The notes beneath the pieces were generated by a model. The model saw only the letters and a list, made by a program, of their open reading frames with translations, made no database searches and was not told the DNA's origin. From an uncultured Acetatifactor sp. (lineage in GTDB: Bacteria > Bacillota > Clostridia > Lachnospirales > Lachnospiraceae): 6,078 nt of DNA. Positions 1-6,002 of the stretch are shown piece after piece. The stretch is taken from assembly GCA_947631715.1 (NCBI GenBank), contig CANRMK010000154.1:1-6078 (forward strand). The letters are read 5' to 3'. The first letter of the stretch is position 1; each line of letters begins with the position of its first letter. Position numbers and translations under genes: made by a program.

Positions 1-164
1 TCCCGCTTACCTTTCCTGATAAAATCAGAGAGGATCAACGGCGCCTCCGCACTCTTTACATCAGCCGGGATCTCGATCCTGTAGGTCTTTGCAATTTCAT
101 CATAATACAGATAACCGACAGTCTTATCATTGTATACTTTATTTTTAATCGCAAATTTGTACAT
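1..164 (-). CDS. Small hypothetical protein downstream of HipA-like gene (C-terminus cut by window edge)
   Basis: Reading leftward from an ATG at 164, the frame is open to the window edge and gives 54 residues, beginning MYKFAIKNKVYNDKTVGYLY and ending ..FIRKGKR. An AGAGG stretch lies a few bases upstream of the ATG. The start lies inside the end of the HipA-like gene (20-bp overlap, other frame), which suggests translational coupling and a shared transcript. The piece is soluble, with no signal peptide or membrane segment. A stretch of the type 'V-G-Y-L-Y-Y-D-E', followed by charged residues and 'APLILSDFI', loosely recalls the small beta-rich N-terminal subdomain of HipA proteins, which in split systems is a separate protein. 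That resemblance is weak and is inference only. The function is otherwise unknown. I am fairly sure it is a gene because of the overlap, the site upstream and the clean coding composition. Confidence 0.6.
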   Translation of the reverse strand, partial: MYKFAIKNKVYNDKTVGYLYYDEIAKTYRIEIPADVKSAEAPLILSDFIRKGKR

Positions 165-627
165 ACCTCTTCCATCTCCTCCAGATCATCTCCCATATCT
201 TCTCTAGATGCTCTTCCGGCAGGACCATATCCAAATCTTTAAGCAGCATGATCCTGTCGGTCTCTTGCAGCTCGCCTTCAAATAACCTTTGATCTTTCGG
301 AAGGAACTGCAAATTATACTCCAAAGACCTTGAACCAATGAAGCTCTGCACCGGTCTGTCAGCAAGTACATCGAACTTCTGAATTTCCTCCAGACTCTGA
401 TAACAGGAGAACAGCAGCGAGACTCCGTGATCAAAAAGAGGCGCAGGTCTTGCATCATCATTCTCATCTACGATAATCTCGATATTTGCCCCATGCCGAT
501 CCCGGTTACAGATCAGGTAATCTACCGCCATCATACATTCAAAATATTTTCCCCATCCCATACGGCAGGCAAAATCAAGCGGCTTTTCATCTTTTATACC
601 CCTTGTGCGCTTCAGCGCACATACCAA
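145..627 (-). CDS. HipA-like Ser/Thr kinase, C-lobe only (N-terminally truncated, probable remnant)
   Basis: The 160-residue frame carries the catalytic core of HipA/CtkA-type kinases. DYLICNRDRHGAN (residues 36-48) is the catalytic loop, with D43 as the expected catalytic aspartate and N48 as a metal ligand. APLFDHGVSLL (62-72) is the DFG-equivalent metal-binding segment, with D66. It is followed by a helical tail with 'FIGSRSLEYNL'. HipA kinases usually have about 270-440 residues. Here the whole N-lobe (ATP-binding loop, lysine) is absent: an in-frame TGA lies at 630-628, directly before the only available early start, a TTG at 627. The first residues (VCALKRT) are encoded by a hairpin sequence, so true homology may begin only near residue 10. 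HipA toxins phosphorylate protein targets such as glutamyl-tRNA synthetase; this fragment should be unable to bind ATP. It is most likely a decayed gene, less likely a short protein translated from TTG. Confidence 0.7.
   Translation of the reverse strand: MVCALKRTRGIKDEKPLDFACRMGWGKYFECMMAVDYLICNRDRHGANIEIIVDENDDARPAPLFDHGVSLLFSCYQSLEEIQKFDVLADRPVQSFIGSRSLEYNLQFLPKDQRLFEGELQETDRIMLLKDLDMVLPEEHLEKIWEMIWRRWKRYVQICD
604..621. repeat. GC-rich hairpin at the broken 5' end of the HipA-like fragment
   Basis: TGTGCGC (604-610) and GCGCACA (615-621) are perfect reverse complements around a 4-nt loop (TTCA on the plus strand, TGAA on the minus strand). It lies at the point where recognisable HipA-like sequence stops, next to a second palindrome at 633-656. 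It could be the edge of a small mobile or REP-like element, or a structure in RNA. There is no T-run that would make it a clear terminator. Confidence 0.5.
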
Positions 628-632
628 TCAAT

Positions 633-656
633 AGTTTGAAAATTTATTTTCAAACT
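633..656. repeat. AT-rich perfect 10-bp palindrome
   Basis: AGTTTGAAAA (633-642) and TTTTCAAACT (647-656) form a perfect inverted repeat around TTTA. It lies between the HipA-like fragment and the right-facing operon. It could be an operator, a bidirectional terminator-like structure (weak, because the stem is A/T-rich), or part of an element end together with the neighbouring hairpin at 604-621. The symmetry is certain, the role is not. Confidence 0.5.
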
Positions 657-729
657 TGCGCACCCGATTGGATCGTCGCAAAAAATTTACAAAAATCAGA
701 AAAGACAAGTGCGATCAGGGAAAGAAAAA

Positions 730-738
730 TGGTATAAT
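730..738 (+). promoter_or_regulatory. Extended -10 promoter candidate (upstream, P1)
   Basis: TGGTATAAT fits the extended -10 pattern TGnTATAAT, with TATAAT at 733-738. I see no good TTGACA-like box 16-18 bp upstream, but extended -10 promoters need it less. It would start a transcript near 745 with a leader of about 125 nt before the secreted-protein gene. GTCAGAAT (746-753) follows it and recurs after the second promoter. Confidence 0.45.
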
Positions 739-826
739 TGCACCTGTCAGAATGTGCTTCGCCATTTGCATATTCCACACAGATTCCAAATAACCGCCAC
801 GCGCATTCCTCATTCATGATTTATCC

Positions 827-832
827 TATAAT
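827..832 (+). promoter_or_regulatory. -10 box of the proximal promoter (P2) for the secreted protein / two-component operon
   Basis: A perfect TATAAT lies 40 bp upstream of the ATG at 872. The -35 position (about 804-809) is poor, as expected for an activator-dependent promoter. CATTC occurs there twice, 7 bp apart (804-808 and 811-815). A response regulator of the OmpR family could bind there, but this is inference. Confidence 0.45.
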
Positions 833-834
833 CA

Positions 835-848
835 CTGACAAAAGTCAG
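835..848. promoter_or_regulatory. Small inverted repeat in the 5' leader (CTGAC-AAAA-GTCAG)
   Basis: CTGAC (835-839) and GTCAG (844-848) are exact reverse complements around AAAA, placed between the P2 -10 box and the ribosome binding site. It would lie at or just after the transcription start. It could be a small operator or a short 5' stem on the mRNA. The element is too short for a firm call. Confidence 0.3.
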
Positions 849-871
849 AATCATGAAAGGTGGTATAAGCC

Positions 872-1240
872 ATGAAGAAGAAAACGATCGTACTATCTGC
901 TGTTGTAACGGCGCTTGTGCTGTCGGCGGGATGTGTGACTGCATTTGCCGCCGAGTCCGATGGATTCAGCTATCTCACCGGGAGGCAGCGCAGCGCCTCG
1001 CGGAATGAACTGTACACGCAGGCGTCTGAACTGCCGGAGGAGGAGCAAAACGCTTTCTTAACTGAAAACGGCATTGGGGAAACGCCTTGGTCCGAAGAAG
1101 CGGCTGCTTCCTACAGCTACGTTAACGGACAACAGAGAGGCGCGTCTTACCGGCAGGACAATGATGCAGACGGTACACAGGATATGTCCGGGTACAGCTA
1201 CCTGACCGGGCAGCAGCGCGGCAACAGCTATCACAAGTAA
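872..1240 (+). CDS. Small secreted protein with three YSYLTGQQRG-type repeats
   Basis: The gene encodes 122 residues with an ATG behind AAAGGTGG (856-863). Residues 1-27 are a typical signal peptide: MKKK, a hydrophobic core VLSAVVTALVLSAG, and an AFA-A cleavage site near 26/27. A cysteine at 21 (LSAGC) makes a weak lipobox, but serine at the -3 position argues against lipidation. The mature part of about 95 residues is hydrophilic and has three copies of a motif: FSYLTGRQRSAS (32-43), YSYVNGQQRGAS (81-92) and YSYLTGQQRGNS (108-119), the last ending three residues before the C-terminus. Between copies one and two lies an acidic region with 'LPEEEQNAFLTENGIG' (54-69). No enzyme motif is visible and I do not recognise the family. 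The gene sits 74 bp upstream of the response regulator, same strand, so the protein may be a ligand, modulator or target of that two-component system. Function is unknown. Confidence 0.85.
   Translation: MKKKTIVLSAVVTALVLSAGCVTAFAAESDGFSYLTGRQRSASRNELYTQASELPEEEQNAFLTENGIGETPWSEEAAASYSYVNGQQRGASYRQDNDADGTQDMSGYSYLTGQQRGNSYHK
965..1228 (+). repeat. Three coding repeats of a 12-residue motif in the secreted protein
   Basis: The copies span 965-1000, 1112-1147 and 1193-1228. The consensus is [FY]-S-Y-[LV]-[TN]-G-[RQ]-Q-R-[SG]-[AN]-S. Spacing is uneven (147 and 81 bp between starts). The codons differ between copies (for example CAGCAGCGC against CAACAGAGA for QQR) while the residues hold, which suggests selection on the peptide rather than a recent DNA duplication. 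Confidence 0.8.
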
Positions 1241-1247
1241 CAAAAAG

Positions 1248-1294
1248 CAAAATGCGCAAAATGGCAGACCGTCCAAGCGGCGGTTTGCGTTTTG
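1248..1294 (+). terminator. Bulged stem-loop between the secreted-protein gene and the regulator gene (possible attenuator)
   Basis: CAAAA-TG-CGCAAA (1248-1260) can pair with TTTGCGTTTTG (1284-1294), leaving a 2-nt bulge and a loop of 23 nt that holds a further CCG/CGG pairing. A short T-run (TTTT, 1290-1293) is part of the 3' arm rather than following it. Its place right after the stop codon, before the next gene's AGGAGG, suits a partial terminator or an mRNA-stabilising structure that lets the small gene be expressed more than the two-component genes. It is not a classic strong terminator. Confidence 0.35.
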
Positions 1295-1302
1295 TGCTGC
1301 AT

Positions 1303-1309
1303 AGGAGGG
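1303..1309 (+). promoter_or_regulatory. Ribosome binding site that fixes the response regulator start at 1315
   Basis: AGGAGGG ends 5 bases before ATG 1315. The earlier in-frame ATGs at 1252 and 1261 have no such site, lie in the intergenic hairpin region, and would add residues before the receiver domain's normal beginning (LLAVDDE). The start at 1315 is therefore preferred. Confidence 0.85.
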
Positions 1310-1314
1310 AAATC

Positions 1315-1986
1315 ATGGCTTATCTATTAGCCGTCGATGACGAGAGGGATATTGTAGAACTTATTTCCCGTTTTGCGGAACATGAGGGGCACACCATTGA
1401 TACGGCGAACAATGGCAAAGAGGCAGTCCGTCTGTGCGGAGAAAACGATTATGACCTGATCATCCTCGATATCATGATGCCGGAGATGGACGGGTTCACC
1501 GCCTGCAAGGAAATACGCAGGCAGAAACAAACTCCCGTAATCATGCTGTCGGCACTCGGTACGGAGTACGACAAGCTGATGGGCTTTGAGCTGGGTATCG
1601 ATGACTATGTGGTGAAGCCATTTTCCCCTCGGGAACTGATGGCGCGGGTCAGGGCTGTCCTTGCCAGAAACCCTTCCAGCAGGCCAACAGATGAAATTGT
1701 AATACAGGGTCTGCGCATAGACCTGCTCTCCCGTGAGGCCTTTGTTGACGGCGTGAAGACAGAACTGACCGCAAAAGAGTATGAATTGCTATCTTACCTC
1801 ATTCAGAACAAAGGCATCGCCCTGACGCGGGAGAACATATTAAACGCTGTGTGGGGCTACGACTATTACGGCGATGACCGCACGGTGGACTGGCAGATCA
1901 AGCTTCTGCGCGGGAAGCTGGGGCCGTATCGAAAATGCATTGTAACTTTGCGGGGAACGGGGTATCGGTTCGATGAAAAAGCGTAA
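1315..1986 (+). CDS. OmpR/PhoB-family response regulator
   Basis: The protein has 223 residues, normal for the family. The receiver domain (about 2-115) has the acidic pair D8/D9, the phospho-acceptor D52 in LIILDIMMPEMDG, the switch residue S79 in VIMLSALG, and K101 in VVKPFSPREL. The C-terminal winged-helix domain (about 125-221) shows LTAKEYELLSYLIQNKG, then LTRENILNAVWGYDYYGDDRTVD and the end GTGYRF, all typical of OmpR/PhoB DNA-binding domains. It acts in the cytoplasm as a transcription factor activated by phosphate from the partner kinase, whose gene overlaps its end by 14 bp. All key residues are present. Likely targets include its own operon, with repeats near the P2 -35 region as candidate sites; this is inference. 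The sequence resembles regulators of cell-envelope or antimicrobial stress in general, but I cannot name the regulon. Confidence 0.93.
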   Translation: MAYLLAVDDERDIVELISRFAEHEGHTIDTANNGKEAVRLCGENDYDLIILDIMMPEMDGFTACKEIRRQKQTPVIMLSALGTEYDKLMGFELGIDDYVVKPFSPRELMARVRAVLARNPSSRPTDEIVIQGLRIDLLSREAFVDGVKTELTAKEYELLSYLIQNKGIALTRENILNAVWGYDYYGDDRTVDWQIKLLRGKLGPYRKCIVTLRGTGYRFDEKA

Positions 1987-3433
1987 ATCCTTTGGTGTCA
2001 AGCTGTGGCTGTGGTTTGTTCTTTTTTCCGCCGTCATCTTTCTGGTGCTGTGGCTGCTGCAGACGGTTTTTTTACAGAGTTTCTATAACGATATGGCGAT
2101 CCGAAATGTTGAAAGAGCGGTAAGCAAGATGATCACCCATGCCTCCGATCCGGACTTTTATGAGGTAATCGACGAAATCGCCGTATCCAATTCGCTCCTC
2201 GTGTTCGTGACAGACACAAGCGGAAACGTCCTCTACAGCGCCGACGAATATCAACGCCTTTACGGAGGCACAAAGCAGGCGGATGACGGGACGGACAATC
2301 CGTATCATGCAGGCGACGTGATGAATTGGGAAAAAGGCGCACTGCGCAATCTTCCGTACAGCTATCAAATGCTGGCGAAAGCGCTGGACGAAGCGGGAAC
2401 CGGCCGGGTCGGCTTTATCACGGAGGACAATGCCGCCTATGTGACGGGTGTCCGACTGAAAGACGAAAAGACGTTGTCGGTCAGTCTGCCCCTCGGCACA
2501 GTGGGCGGAACCGTCGGGATTTTGCGGGTACAGCTTGTCTGGGTTTCCGTTTTATCATTGGCGCTCGGCTTTTGCATTGCATGGATCATCTCCAAACGCT
2601 TTGGAGCACCGGTCGCGCAGATCTCCCGCTCTGCAAAACAGATCGCCGAGGGCAACTTTCGCCCGGAACTTCCAAAAGGCTTTTGCACTGAACTCGATGA
2701 ACTGTCCGATACGCTGGGAGAAACGGCGCTGCGTTTGGAAAAGGCGAAAAATACCCAGCGGGAATTTCTCGCCAATATCTCCCACGATCTGAGAACACCT
2801 CTCACAATGATAAAAGGCTATGCGGAGATGGTCAAAGAGATCTCATGGAGTGACACGGAAAAGCGGGAAAAGGATCTGGACATCATCACCCGTGAGGCAG
2901 ACAGGCTCACGGCGCTGGTCAACGAAATCCTGGATTTTTCCGCTATGCAGGCGAACGATATGCCGCAGGAGTACGGCGTTATCGACCTGAGTCATGCAGT
3001 CCGCGAGGTGATTTGGCAGTTCGCGCCATTCTGTGAGCAGAATGGCTTCGTGATAGAAACGGAAATCACAGACAGCATCACCGTATCCGCAGACGAGGCA
3101 CAGATCAGGCGGGTCATCTATAATTTCATCGACAACGCCGTAAATCACACAGATGACAGTAAAAAAATAAAGGTGTCGCTAACGGCAGCAAACGGCTCCG
3201 CACGGTTTGAAGTGACCGATTACGGCAAGGGCATCACAGATGAGGATCTCCCCTATATCTGGGATCGCTACTACACCGCACGGAACAGGAAGAACAAAGC
3301 GGCTGTATCCGGACTGGGGCTGTCGATCGCAAAGGAAATATTGGCAGCGCATAGAGCGAAATTTGGCGTGGACAGCAAGGACAACTGCACATTCTGGTTC
3401 GAACTTCAAGTCTGTCCAAATGTTCCCGCATAA
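1973..3433 (+). CDS. Membrane sensor histidine kinase, partner of the response regulator
   Basis: The protein has 486 residues and an ATG inside the end of the regulator gene, so translation is probably coupled. Domains in order: TM1 (about 12-34), an extracytoplasmic region of about 148 residues (35-182), TM2 (about 183-206), HAMP (about 206-258), the HisKA dimerisation domain with H271 in NISHDLRTPLTMIKGYAE, and the HATPase_c domain with the N box NFIDNAVNH (384-392), G1 DYGKGI (416-421) and G2 SGLGLSIAKEI (446-456). All catalytic motifs are intact. The sensor part contains VFVTDTSGNVLYSAD (77-91), the kind of strand-turn-strand seen in extracytoplasmic PAS-like/Cache folds, so it may bind a small ligand or a peptide. 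It is predicted to autophosphorylate at H271 and pass phosphate to D52 of the regulator. The signal is unknown; the secreted repeat protein made by the same operon is a natural candidate. Confidence 0.93.
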   Translation: MKKRKSFGVKLWLWFVLFSAVIFLVLWLLQTVFLQSFYNDMAIRNVERAVSKMITHASDPDFYEVIDEIAVSNSLLVFVTDTSGNVLYSADEYQRLYGGTKQADDGTDNPYHAGDVMNWEKGALRNLPYSYQMLAKALDEAGTGRVGFITEDNAAYVTGVRLKDEKTLSVSLPLGTVGGTVGILRVQLVWVSVLSLALGFCIAWIISKRFGAPVAQISRSAKQIAEGNFRPELPKGFCTELDELSDTLGETALRLEKAKNTQREFLANISHDLRTPLTMIKGYAEMVKEISWSDTEKREKDLDIITREADRLTALVNEILDFSAMQANDMPQEYGVIDLSHAVREVIWQFAPFCEQNGFVIETEITDSITVSADEAQIRRVIYNFIDNAVNHTDDSKKIKVSLTAANGSARFEVTDYGKGITDEDLPYIWDRYYTARNRKNKAAVSGLGLSIAKEILAAHRAKFGVDSKDNCTFWFELQVCPNVPA

Positions 3434-3493
3434 AAATGCTATTCATTGGCAACACAATTCATCATAGGAAATGCCGCTTGGCAGACTATCAAG
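3434..3493. other. Convergent gap between the kinase and the ABC exporter gene
   Basis: The 60-bp gap separates two genes that end facing each other. It holds GCAT-AAAA-ATGC (3428-3439, over the kinase stop codon) and TGCC-GCTT-GGCA (3472-3483); the latter is followed by TTT when read leftward. Both stems are only 4 bp, so neither is a convincing rho-independent terminator. No further gene or site is seen here. Confidence 0.4.
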
Positions 3494-5317
3494 CTAATTT
3501 CCCACACTATACTTCTCCGCCTGCATACGGAACATTTGGGCATACTTTCCATCCAACGCCATCAACTCCTTATGATTTCCCTGCTCAATGATATTACCCT
3601 GTTCCAACATATAGATCCTGTCTGCCATCACAGTACTGGAAAGTCTATGAGAGATAAAAATTACCGTCTTATCCTTTGCCACTTCCAACATCGCCTGATT
3701 CAACTGATACTCACTGATCGGGTCAAGTGCGCTGGAAGGTTCGTCCAGTATGATAATGGGGCAGTACTTATAAAAGGTTCTCGCTATTGCCACCTTTTGG
3801 GCCTCGCCGCCAGAGAGATTTACTCCTTCATCTTCAAATTCTCTGGTCAAAGGCGTATTGATTCCATGGGGAAGCGACGCAAGTCTTTCTGAAAAACCAC
3901 TCTGCATTAACGCCAATTCTATTTTCTCTGAATCCGCCAGCACTGCCACATCCATCTTCACATTATCAGCAATGGTCGATGCAAAAATTTTATAATCCTG
4001 AAACACTGTCGCGAACAAAGAACGATATTTCTTTTTATCGTATTCCTTGATATGTAGTCCATTCAAACAGATCTGCCCTTCGCTTGCATCGTATAGTCTT
4101 AATAACAGCTTGATCAAAGTTGTTTTTCCTGCTCCGTTATATCCAACAATCGCAATTTTCTCTCCCGCCCTGATCGAGAGATTAATCTTATGCAGCGTAT
4201 CAGAATCATTTCCATACGCGAAAGACACATCCTTTACGGTAAGTTCCCGGAAAGCACCTTCTTCTAATTCTTTTTCTCCACTCACCATATTACTGTGAGT
4301 GTTCAGAAATGTTCTGATCTTCTCTACATACAAGCCATGCTGTTCAAACTTTGGCAACATTAATGCAACGTTCCTAAGGTCATTTTTCAAAGAAGAAGAT
4401 GCAGTAAACAAAGCCATGGCGCTTCCATAGCTCAATGCTCTCTTTACCACCGTCTGATATACCAGATATCCCAAGTACACAGTGTTGATCAGAATATCAT
4501 TGGAAAAATAATCTCCAATAAAACCAGCTAACACATTCTTTTTCCCGTACTTATTGACGATGGGATAAACCTGACTGTTCGTTTCTGAAAACTCACTTTT
4601 TAACCGGTCTGCAACCGGATTAAGTCTTATCTCTTTGGCATAATCATTTAAATAGAAAATTCTGTTAAAATAACTTCTTTTTCGCTCAATTGGCTTAAGT
4701 TCAGCATCCATTGCGAACTGAACCCTTCCGCTATACGATTTCATCACTAATGTTACAACAAGACTAAGCAAAATAAATATAGTTCCAAAAGCATCCAAGG
4801 TCACAAAAAAGACACCATGTACTACGATACTCGTTGCCTGATTCAGGAAATTCCCAAAATCCTGTAATATCAAGTCCATACGCTTGGATGCTTCATTGAT
4901 ACTCCACACAAATTCATTATAATAATCCGGATTATCATACTGTTCCAAATCAATCTCAACAGCCTTCCCATACAACTCCATACGCAGTTTCTTATGTAAA
5001 ATTTCCTGGGCCTTCGGTGTCGTAATGTTCTCCATCCATGCCGCCCAGACCAATTTCATAATTACCAATGCAAACATCAAAAGCAAATAAGAAACGGCAT
5101 CTCTATATTCCGCCCCTTCCGTGATAAGATCCAAAAGCATTTTCAACGTATAGGTAAACTCTAAGAATACCTGCACCGCACAATATACCTGAAAGAGACA
5201 CATATTTATCAAGTATCCCGGTGTGTAACGCCAGACCACGCCCAGCATATAAAAAATATTCTGATAACATCTTCCTAAACCGACACTCTTTTGGGAGTTT
5301 TTTCTCTTATTCTTCAT
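3494..5317 (-). CDS. ABC exporter half-transporter (fused permease and ATPase), intact
   Basis: The protein has 607 residues, normal for a type IV (MsbA/LmrA-like) half-transporter. The membrane domain (about 20-320) has hydrophobic segments near 35-58, 74-95, 162-192 and 263-290. The nucleotide-binding domain (about 357-600) has Walker A GYNGAGKTT (392-400), the Q-loop VFQDYKIF (Q440), signature LSGGEAQK (501-508), Walker B IIILDEPSSALD (521-532, catalytic E526) and the H-loop ISHR (H557). Every catalytic residue is canonical. The start has AGAGG 8 bp upstream and overlaps by 11 bp the end of another ABC ATPase gene, so the two were one operon and probably formed a heterodimer. There is no peptidase C39 domain at the N-terminus. 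The substrate is unknown; peptides, lipids or drugs are all possible. Its normal promoter must lie upstream of the broken partner, outside the window, so expression here is uncertain. Confidence 0.93.
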   Translation of the reverse strand: MKNKRKNSQKSVGLGRCYQNIFYMLGVVWRYTPGYLINMCLFQVYCAVQVFLEFTYTLKMLLDLITEGAEYRDAVSYLLLMFALVIMKLVWAAWMENITTPKAQEILHKKLRMELYGKAVEIDLEQYDNPDYYNEFVWSINEASKRMDLILQDFGNFLNQATSIVVHGVFFVTLDAFGTIFILLSLVVTLVMKSYSGRVQFAMDAELKPIERKRSYFNRIFYLNDYAKEIRLNPVADRLKSEFSETNSQVYPIVNKYGKKNVLAGFIGDYFSNDILINTVYLGYLVYQTVVKRALSYGSAMALFTASSSLKNDLRNVALMLPKFEQHGLYVEKIRTFLNTHSNMVSGEKELEEGAFRELTVKDVSFAYGNDSDTLHKINLSIRAGEKIAIVGYNGAGKTTLIKLLLRLYDASEGQICLNGLHIKEYDKKKYRSLFATVFQDYKIFASTIADNVKMDVAVLADSEKIELALMQSGFSERLASLPHGINTPLTREFEDEGVNLSGGEAQKVAIARTFYKYCPIIILDEPSSALDPISEYQLNQAMLEVAKDKTVIFISHRLSSTVMADRIYMLEQGNIIEQGNHKELMALDGKYAQMFRMQAEKYSVGN

Positions 5318-6002
5318 AGTTCATACCTCTCACATAATTCTCAGCCTGTTTCCGGAACATATCCGCATATTTTCCGTCTTGCTGCATCAAAGCCTCATGA
5401 CTTCCCTGCTCAGCAATCCTTCCATCCTCAAACAAATAAACAGTATCTGCCAATACCGCCGTGGAAAGCCTATGCGAAATAAATACAACGGTTTTGTCCG
5501 CACATTCTTTCAAAATACTCTCATAAAGCTGATACTCGGCAATGGGGTCAAGTGCGCTGGAAGGCTCATCAAATATAGCAATTTTATAATCCTTCGCAAA
5601 TGCTCTTGCCACTGCTATCTTCTGTAATTCCCCTCCGGAAAGCATCGCTCCATCCTCTGCAAATTCTTTTGTAAGGATAGTATCCATTCCATGAGGCAGT
5701 CGGCTTACCTTTTCATATACACCTGTTCTTCTCAGGCTATCTTCCACTTTTTTGTAATCATCTTCGCATTCGGGCTTCCTCATTAAGACATTTTCCGCCA
5801 CTGACATAGAAAACACTTGATAGTCTTGGAAGGCAGTGCCATACAAGCTCCTATATTCGGGCAAATCTAATTCTTTGATATTTTTACCATAGTAGAATAT
5901 TTCCCCCTCTGATACATCATATAAACGCATCAGCAGTTTCACAAAGGTTGTCTTACCGGCTCCATTGTGTCCAACAATTGCAATCTTTTCATTCTTGGCA
6001 AC
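5307..6002 (-). pseudogene. Second ABC exporter half-transporter, truncated to its ATPase domain
   Basis: Reading leftward from 6002, the frame encodes 231 residues starting at ..AKNEKIAIVGHNGAGKTTF, so Walker A (GHNGAGKTT) is present. It is followed by the Q-loop AFQDYQVF, signature LSGGELQK, Walker B IAIFDEPSSALD and ISHR. The order and spacing match the ATPase of the 607-aa neighbour, and even the tail (KYADMFRKQAENY against KYAQMFRMQAEKY) is alike. A TGA at 6005-6003 stops the frame upstream, and the entire membrane domain (about 350-380 residues) is missing. The first possible internal start, a GTG at 5942, would lose Walker A. Homology to the partner fails at about 6000, where unrelated sequence with an insertion-sequence look begins. 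I read this as a gene interrupted by a mobile element; the rest may lie on the far side of the element. Because it precedes the intact gene in the operon, a polar effect is likely. Confidence 0.85.

Noticed and set aside
427..737. Two overlapping plus-strand open frames (70 and 83 residues)
   Set aside because: They run antisense to the HipA-like catalytic motifs and across the palindromes, with no good ribosome binding site.
628..871. Missing N-lobe of the HipA-like kinase in another frame
   Set aside because: The leftward frames here hit stops quickly and give no kinase-like sequence, so a simple frameshift does not explain the truncation.
920..940. Lipoprotein box around C21 of the secreted protein
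   Set aside because: The sequence S-A-G-C lacks the usual leucine at -3, while an AFA-A signal peptidase I site follows a few residues later. Lipidation remains a minor alternative.
1252..1314. Longer N-terminus for the response regulator from ATG 1252
   Set aside because: No ribosome binding site is present, the stretch is a stem-loop region, and AGGAGGG sits correctly before ATG 1315, where the receiver domain begins.
2326..2805. Several 70-122-residue frames on both strands over the kinase gene
   Set aside because: They are shadow frames of a gene with intact domains across its full length, and the high G+C content leaves few stops in other frames.
3428..3483. Bidirectional terminator between the convergent genes
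   Set aside because: The two stems are only 4 bp long and lack proper T-runs.
3446..3892. 148-residue plus-strand open frame
   Set aside because: It lies antisense over the conserved ATPase domain of the exporter gene, has no ribosome binding site, and its translation has no recognisable features.
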